The notes under the pieces were generated by a model. The model ran no database searches. It was not told the DNA's origin and saw only the letters and a program-made list of their open reading frames with translations. Shown here piece by piece: positions 58,996 to 64,000 of a DNA stretch of 64,000 bases. The position numbers and the translations under genes were made by a program. The DNA comes from Algibacter marinivivus (GTDB lineage: Bacteria > Bacteroidota > Bacteroidia > Flavobacteriales > Flavobacteriaceae), in contig NZ_QFRI01000004.1 of the NCBI RefSeq assembly GCF_003143755.1, positions 186,001 through 250,000 on the forward strand, read 5' to 3'. Each line of letters starts with the position of its first letter. Position 1 is the first letter of the stretch.

Positions 58996-59685
58996 ATGGC
59001 AAGATTAACAAAAAAGCAAAAAGAGGCTTTAGCAAAAATTGAAAAAGGTAAAATTTATTCTGTTGATGAAGCATCAGCATTAATAAAAGAAATTACCAAT
59101 ACTAAGTTCGACGCATCAGTTGATTTAGCAGTACGTTTAGGAGTAGATCCTCGTAAAGCTAATCAAATGGTGAGAGGTGTGGTTTCTTTACCACATGGAA
59201 CTGGTAAGGATATGAAAGTATTAGCATTAGTAACACCAGATAAAGAAGCGGAAGCTAAAGAAGCTGGGGCAGATTACGTTGGTTTAGATGAGTACCTTGA
59301 AAAAATCAAAGGTGGATGGACAGACGTTGACGTTATCGTTACTATGCCAAGTGTTATGGGTAAATTAGGTCCTTTAGGACGTGTATTAGGTCCTCGTGGT
59401 TTAATGCCTAATCCAAAAACTGGTACTGTAACTATGGATGTTGCTAAAGCTGTAACAGAAGTGAAAGCTGGTAAAATTGACTTTAAAGTTGATAAAACTG
59501 GTATCGTTCACGCAGCTATAGGAAAAGCATCTTTTAGTGCTGATAAAATTGCGGGTAACGCAAATGAATTATTAACAACATTAATGAAACTAAAACCGAC
59601 AACCGCTAAAGGTGTTTATGTAAAAAGCATTTTCATGTCTTCTACAATGAGCCCAAGTATAGCTGTTGATCCTAAAATTGGTTAA
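58996..59685 (+). CDS. rplA: 50S ribosomal protein uL1
   Basis: This 229-residue protein carries [40 protein letters not shown] and [11 protein letters not shown], all conserved in L1. It forms the mobile L1 stalk and in many bacteria represses its own rplKA message by binding a leader that mimics the rRNA site. It is 20 bases after rplK. Confidence 0.97.
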   Translation: MARLTKKQKEALAKIEKGKIYSVDEASALIKEITNTKFDASVDLAVRLGVDPRKANQMVRGVVSLPHGTGKDMKVLALVTPDKEAEAKEAGADYVGLDEYLEKIKGGWTDVDVIVTMPSVMGKLGPLGRVLGPRGLMPNPKTGTVTMDVAKAVTEVKAGKIDFKVDKTGIVHAAIGKASFSADKIAGNANELLTTLMKLKPTTAKGVYVKSIFMSSTMSPSIAVDPKIG

Positions 59686-59705
59686 TTAAGTTAAAACTTT
59701 AAATT

Positions 59706-60227
59706 ATGACAAGAGAAGAAAAATCGCAAGTAATTCAAGACTTAACTGCACAATTAACTGATAATGCAAATATCTATCTAACAGATATTTCAGGATTAAA
59801 TGCAGGTACTACTTCTGATTTGCGTCGTGCTGCTTTTAAAGCAAACGTGCAAATGTCAGTTGTTAAAAATACATTACTTGAAAAAGCAATGGAAGCTTCA
59901 GATAAAGAATTTGGAGATCTTCCTTCGGTTTTAAAAGGAAATACATCTGTGATGTATTCTGAAACTGGAAATGCACCAGCTAAAGTAATTAAAGCTTTCA
60001 GAAAAAAATCAGAGAAGCCTTTATTAAAAGGAGCTTTTATTGAGGAAGCTATTTACCTTGGTGATGACCAGTTAGATATGTTAGTAGATATCAAATCTAA
60101 AGAAGAATTGATAGGAGAGATTGTTACATTATTACAGTCTCCTGCTAAAAATGTTATTTCTGCACTTAAATCAGGTGGTGGAACTATAGCAGGTATCATT
60201 AAAACATTATCCGAAAAAGAAGGATAA
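59706..60227 (+). CDS. rplJ: 50S ribosomal protein uL10
   Basis: This 173-residue protein has the rRNA-binding N-terminal domain (AFKANVQMSVVKNTLLEKAM) and the C-terminal helix that binds L7/L12 dimers (SKEELIGEIVTLLQSPAKNV). It is the stalk base. It starts 20 bases after rplA; the compact spacing leaves no room for a separate L10 leader. The rplL gene follows 64 bases later. Confidence 0.96.
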   Translation: MTREEKSQVIQDLTAQLTDNANIYLTDISGLNAGTTSDLRRAAFKANVQMSVVKNTLLEKAMEASDKEFGDLPSVLKGNTSVMYSETGNAPAKVIKAFRKKSEKPLLKGAFIEEAIYLGDDQLDMLVDIKSKEELIGEIVTLLQSPAKNVISALKSGGGTIAGIIKTLSEKEG

Positions 60228-60291
60228 TCAAAATAGTACGCACTTTATTACAATTATATTATTATTAAAAAATTATTAAAACGATAGAAAA

Positions 60292-60669
60292 ATGGCAGAT
60301 TTAAAAGATTTCGCAGAACAATTAGTTAACCTTACTGTAAAAGAAGTAAATGAGTTAGCAACTATATTAAAAGATGAGTATGGTATCGAGCCTGCTGCTG
60401 CAGCTGTAGCTGTTGCTGCTGGTGGAGCTGCTGCTGGTGGAGACGCTGCAGAAGAGCAAACTGAATTTGATGTTATCTTAAAAGCGGCAGGTGGTTCTAA
60501 ACTAGCTGTTGTAAAATTAGTTAAAGAATTAACTGGTTTAGGATTAAAAGAAGCTAAAGGTTTAGTTGATGATGCACCATCTCCAATTAAAGAAGGTGTA
60601 GCTAAAGATGAAGCTGAAGCTTTAAAAGCATCTTTAGAAGAGGCTGGAGCTGAGGTTGAGCTTAAGTAA
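60292..60669 (+). CDS. rplL: 50S ribosomal protein bL12
   Basis: This 125-residue protein has the N-terminal dimerisation domain ([20 protein letters not shown]), an Ala-rich hinge (residues about 35-53) and the C-terminal factor-binding domain ([40 protein letters not shown]). It recruits translation GTPases to the ribosome. The 196-base spacer to rpoB contains strong hairpins. Confidence 0.97.
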   Translation: MADLKDFAEQLVNLTVKEVNELATILKDEYGIEPAAAAVAVAAGGAAAGGDAAEEQTEFDVILKAAGGSKLAVVKLVKELTGLGLKEAKGLVDDAPSPIKEGVAKDEAEALKASLEEAGAEVELK

Positions 60670-60692
60670 GCTTCACAACTCAACAATACAAA

Positions 60693-60735
60693 GGTTTAGG
60701 TATATCCCGCATTAAGGCGGGATAACACCTAGACC
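60693..60735 (+). promoter_or_regulatory. strong two-tier hairpin in the rplL-rpoB spacer
   Basis: GGTTTAGGT/ACCTAGACC (one wobble) encloses TATCCCGC/GCGGGATA, giving 17 paired positions. No T run follows, so it is more likely an RNA processing or attenuation structure than a full terminator. It begins 24 bases after rplL. Confidence 0.7.
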
Positions 60736-60773
60736 ATTTTGCGTATATAAACATATACTCAAATAAATTGCAA

Positions 60774-60810
60774 AAACAGCCTTCTAAGTAGGTTAGAATT
60801 TTAGCTGTTT
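60774..60810 (+). promoter_or_regulatory. second hairpin in the rplL-rpoB spacer
   Basis: AAACAGC/GCTGTTT encloses TTCTAA/TTAGAA with short unpaired stretches. A third small stem AGTG/CACT follows about 10 bases later. All lie in the rpoB leader. Confidence 0.55.
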
Positions 60811-60865
60811 CACTAGTGTTTAAGAGCACTATAAAAATATTTTTTAATCAAAATTCCGTCCATTG

Positions 60866-63800
60866 ATGTTGTCAACACAAGCTGAAAGATTAAATTTCTC
60901 CTCTATTGTAAATAGAACGGAATATCCAGATTTCTTGGATATTCAGATTAAATCCTTCCAGGATTTTTTCCAATTAGAAACAAAATCTGAAGAAAGAGGT
61001 GATGAAGGGTTATATAATACCTTCATGGAAAACTTTCCAATTACAGATTCTCGTAATCAATTCGTATTAGAATTTTTAGATTACTTCGTAGATCCACCAA
61101 GATATGCTATTGAAGAGTGTATTGAAAGAGGACTTACTTACAGCGTTCCGCTAAAAGCTAGGTTAAAGTTATATTGTACAGACCCTGAACATGAGGATTT
61201 CGAGACCATTGTTCAAGATGTGTATTTAGGAACTATACCTTACATGACACCTTCTGGTACGTTTTGTATTAATGGTGCAGAGCGCGTAGTGGTATCTCAA
61301 TTACACCGTTCACCAGGGGTTTTCTTTGGTCAATCTTTCCATGCAAATGGAACAAAATTATATTCAGCAAGAGTTATTCCTTTCAAAGGATCTTGGATTG
61401 AGTTTGCTACAGACATCAACCAGGTGATGTATGCATACATTGATAGAAAGAAAAAATTACCTGTTACAACGCTTTTCCGTGCTATTGGTTTTGAGCGTGA
61501 TAAAGATATTTTAGAGATTTTTGACTTAGCCGAAGAAGCTAAAGTGTCAAAAACAGGATTAAAGAAGTACTTAGGAAGAAAGTTAGCTGCACGTGTTTTA
61601 AATACATGGCATGAGGATTTTGTTGATGAAGATACTGGAGAGGTTGTATCTATTGAGCGTAACGAGATTGTGCTTGATCGTGATACTATTTTAGATAAAG
61701 AAAATATTGAAGAAATTCTTGAAGCTGGTGTAAAAACTATATTGTTGCACAAAGAAAGCAATGAACAAGGTGATTACGCTATTATTCATAACACGCTTCA
61801 AAAAGATCCAACAAACTCTGAAAAGGAAGCTGTTGAACATATCTACAGACAATTACGTAATGCTGAGCCGCCAGATGAGGAAACTGCACGTGGTATTATA
61901 GATAAGTTATTCTTCTCAGATCAACGTTACTCTTTAGGAGAAGTTGGTCGTTATAGAATGAACAAAAAATTAGGTTTAGATATCGGAATGGATAAGCAAG
62001 TGCTTACTAAAGAAGATATTATTACCATTATAAAATACTTAATCGAGCTTATTAACTCTAAAGCAGAGATTGATGATATTGATCACTTATCAAACCGACG
62101 TGTACGTACAGTAGGTGAGCAATTATCTTCTCAATTTGGTGTTGGTTTAGCACGTATGGCTCGTACTATCCGTGAGCGTATGAACGTTCGAGATAACGAG
62201 GTCTTTACACCAATTGATTTAATTAATGCGAAGACATTATCGTCTGTAATTAATTCATTCTTTGGTACAAATCAGTTATCTCAATTTATGGATCAAACCA
62301 ATCCATTGGCTGAAATTACGCATAAGCGTCGTTTATCAGCTCTTGGACCAGGAGGTTTATCAAGAGAAAGAGCAGGGTTTGAGGTTCGTGATGTTCACTA
62401 TACTCACTACGGAAGATTATGTCCTATTGAAACACCAGAGGGACCAAACATTGGTTTGATTTCTTCACTTTCAGTATTTGCGAAAGTAAATTCTATGGGA
62501 TTCATTGAAACTCCATATAGAAAAGTAACTGATGGTGTTGTTGATATTAAAAATGAACCAACATATTTAAGTGCAGAAGAAGAGGAAGAGAAATTAATCG
62601 CTCAAGCAACTGTTGAAGTAGATGGAGATGGTAAAATTTTGCATGATAAAGTAATTGCAAGAATGGAGGGTGATTTCCCTGTAATTAATCCAAATGATTT
62701 ACATTATACGGATGTTGCACCAAATCAAATTTCATCTATATCAGCATCTTTAATTCCTTTCTTAGAGCATGATGATGCGAATAGAGCCCTAATGGGATCT
62801 AATATGATGCGTCAAGCTGTGCCTTTATTAAGAGTAGATGCACCAATTGTTGGAACAGGTTTAGAGCGTCAAGTAGCTTCAGATTCTAGAGTATTAATTA
62901 ATGCTGAAGGATCAGGAGAAGTTCTTTATGTTGATGCAAATGAAATTAAAATCAGATACGATCGTACTGAAGATGAAGCTAAAGTAAGTTTTGATAGTGA
63001 TGTTAAAACTTACCCATTAATCAAATTCAGAAAAACTAACCAAGGTACTTCTATAAACTTAAAACCAATTGTGGTTAAAGGAGATAAAGTAAATAAAGGT
63101 CAGGTTTTATGTGAAGGTTATGCGACACAGCAAGGTGAATTAGCACTTGGTAGAAATATGAAAGTAGCCTTTATGCCTTGGAAAGGGTATAACTTTGAGG
63201 ATGCGATTGTAATTTCTGAAAAAGTAGTTCGTGAAGATATATTTACTTCTATTCATATAGATGAATATTCTTTAGATGTTAGAGATACTAAATTAGGTAA
63301 CGAGGAATTAACAAATGATATTCCAAATGTTTCTGAAGAGGCTACAAAAGACCTTGATGAGCATGGAATGATTCGCGTTGGTGCTGAAGTAAAACCTGGT
63401 GATATTTTAATTGGTAAGATTACACCAAAAGGTGAATCTGATCCAACACCTGAAGAAAAGCTATTACGTGCTATTTTTGGAGATAAAGCAGGAGATGTTA
63501 AAGATGCATCTTTAAAAGCTTCGCCTTCATTACATGGTGTAGTAATTGAAAAGAAATTATTCGCAAGAGCGGTAAAAGATAAGCGTAAAAGAGCTCAAGA
63601 CAAAGATGATATCATGGCTTTAGAGGCTCAATATGATAGAAAATTTGATGAGTTAAAAGATGTTTTAGTTGAAAAACTGTTTGCTATTGTAAACGGTAAA
63701 ACGGCTCAAGGAATTTTTAATGATTTAGGTGAAGAAGTATTACCAAAAGGTAAAAAGTTCACACTTAAAATGTTAAACGCTGTTGATGATTATGCACATT

Positions 63801-64000
63801 TAGTTTCAGGAAAATGGACTACTGATAATCATACAAATAAATTAGTAGCTGATTTAATTCATAACTACAAGATTAAAGAAAATGACCTACAAGGTTCTTT
63901 ACGTCGTGAGAAGTTTACAATCTCTGTAGGTGATGAGTTACCAGCAGGAATTATTAAATTAGCTAAAGTTTACATCGCTAAGAAACGTAAGCTTAAAGTT
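60866..64000 (+). CDS. rpoB: RNA polymerase beta subunit, N-terminal part (cut by window edge)
   Basis: The frame is open from the ATG at 60866 to the window end (1045 codons). The product begins [20 protein letters not shown] and includes [20 protein letters not shown] and the rifampicin-binding region [20 protein letters not shown], followed by [20 protein letters not shown]. It is the beta subunit of RNA polymerase, which forms much of the active-site cleft. It follows the stalk genes after a structured 196-base spacer. The C-terminus and rpoC are outside. Confidence 0.97.
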   Translation, partial: MLSTQAERLNFSSIVNRTEYPDFLDIQIKSFQDFFQLETKSEERGDEGLYNTFMENFPITDSRNQFVLEFLDYFVDPPRYAIEECIERGLTYSVPLKARLKLYCTDPEHEDFETIVQDVYLGTIPYMTPSGTFCINGAERVVVSQLHRSPGVFFGQSFHANGTKLYSARVIPFKGSWIEFATDINQVMYAYIDRKKKLPVTTLFRAIGFERDKDILEIFDLAEEAKVSKTGLKKYLGRKLAARVLNTWHEDFVDEDTGEVVSIERNEIVLDRDTILDKENIEEILEAGVKTILLHKESNEQGDYAIIHNTLQKDPTNSEKEAVEHIYRQLRNAEPPDEETARGIIDKLFFSDQRYSLGEVGRYRMNKKLGLDIGMDKQVLTKEDIITIIKYLIELINSKAEIDDIDHLSNRRVRTVGEQLSSQFGVGLARMARTIRERMNVRDNEVFTPIDLINAKTLSSVINSFFGTNQLSQFMDQTNPLAEITHKRRLSALGPGGLSRERAGFEVRDVHYTHYGRLCPIETPEGPNIGLISSLSVFAKVNSMGFIETPYRKVTDGVVDIKNEPTYLSAEEEEEKLIAQATVEVDGDGKILHDKVIARMEGDFPVINPNDLHYTDVAPNQISSISASLIPFLEHDDANRALMGSNMMRQAVPLLRVDAPIVGTGLERQVASDSRVLINAEGSGEVLYVDANEIKIRYDRTEDEAKVSFDSDVKTYPLIKFRKTNQGTSINLKPIVVKGDKVNKGQVLCEGYATQQGELALGRNMKVAFMPWKGYNFEDAIVISEKVVREDIFTSIHIDEYSLDVRDTKLGNEELTNDIPNVSEEATKDLDEHGMIRVGAEVKPGDILIGKITPKGESDPTPEEKLLRAIFGDKAGDVKDASLKASPSLHGVVIEKKLFARAVKDKRKRAQDKDDIMALEAQYDRKFDELKDVLVEKLFAIVNGKTAQGIFNDLGEEVLPKGKKFTLKMLNAVDDYAHLVSGKWTTDNHTNKLVADLIHNYKIKENDLQGSLRREKFTISVGDELPAGIIKLAKVYIAKKRKLKV

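Noticed and set aside
60276-60686. 136-codon minus-strand frame over rplL
   Set aside because: It is an antisense shadow of the alanine-rich rplL coding sequence.

Overview
This is an AT-rich stretch of a Bacteroidota chromosome, almost certainly from a marine-type member of the Flavobacteriaceae. The evidence is: a tmRNA whose tag reads (A)GENNYALAA; promoters of the Bacteroidota type (TTTG about 19-20 bases before TAnnTTTG); almost no Shine-Dalgarno sequences except a strong one before rpsU; a type IX secretion (type B) sorting domain; and the block tRNA - tuf - trnW - secE - nusG - rplKAJL - rpoB. The genus cannot be fixed from the sequence. No rRNA, CRISPR array or intact insertion sequence was seen.

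Layout. 1-2400: start of the tryptophan operon on the minus strand (trpE-trpG-trpD), preceded by a leader peptide with three consecutive Trp codons and an attenuator hairpin. 2400-5000: exported thioredoxin-like proteins and two rhodanese proteins. 5000-6900: an XdhC-like / MocA-like molybdenum-enzyme maturation pair. 6900-10900: a large exported BNR/VPS10-type propeller protein, ssrA with its terminator, and a dispersed repeat. 10900-14800: an AlaDH/saccharopine-dehydrogenase-like enzyme and a type IX-secreted protein. 14800-20560: two collinear minus-strand operons of membrane and exported proteins (Coq4-like, DUF4173, SanA-like, DUF2809, DUF1361). They include a winged-helix regulator, and each operon is preceded by the same 17-bp palindrome. 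20600-25550: small enzymes, kdsA, typA.

25700-38460: a surface-glycan region with two tandem Wzx-like flippases, glycosyltransferases, a phosphoethanolamine-transferase-like sulfatase-fold enzyme, a 2-oxoglutarate oxygenase and two methyltransferases, ending at ftsE. 38600-53200: a 1006-residue TPR protein paired with an outer-membrane barrel, then mostly housekeeping membrane proteins (sterol-desaturase-like, K+ channel, Na+/alanine symporter) and an acyl-CoA dehydrogenase. 53160-53900: an island of repeats and structured DNA with an orphan gene. 54000-64000: translation and transcription genes (rpsU, a Xer recombinase, hpf, five tRNAs, tuf, secE, nusG, ribosomal stalk genes, and rpoB running off the end).

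The candidates most worth following are the palindrome-controlled envelope module (14794-20557), a cloverleaf-like dispersed repeat present twice (10696-10780 and 53188-53338), the trp attenuator, and the structured spacer between rplL and rpoB.
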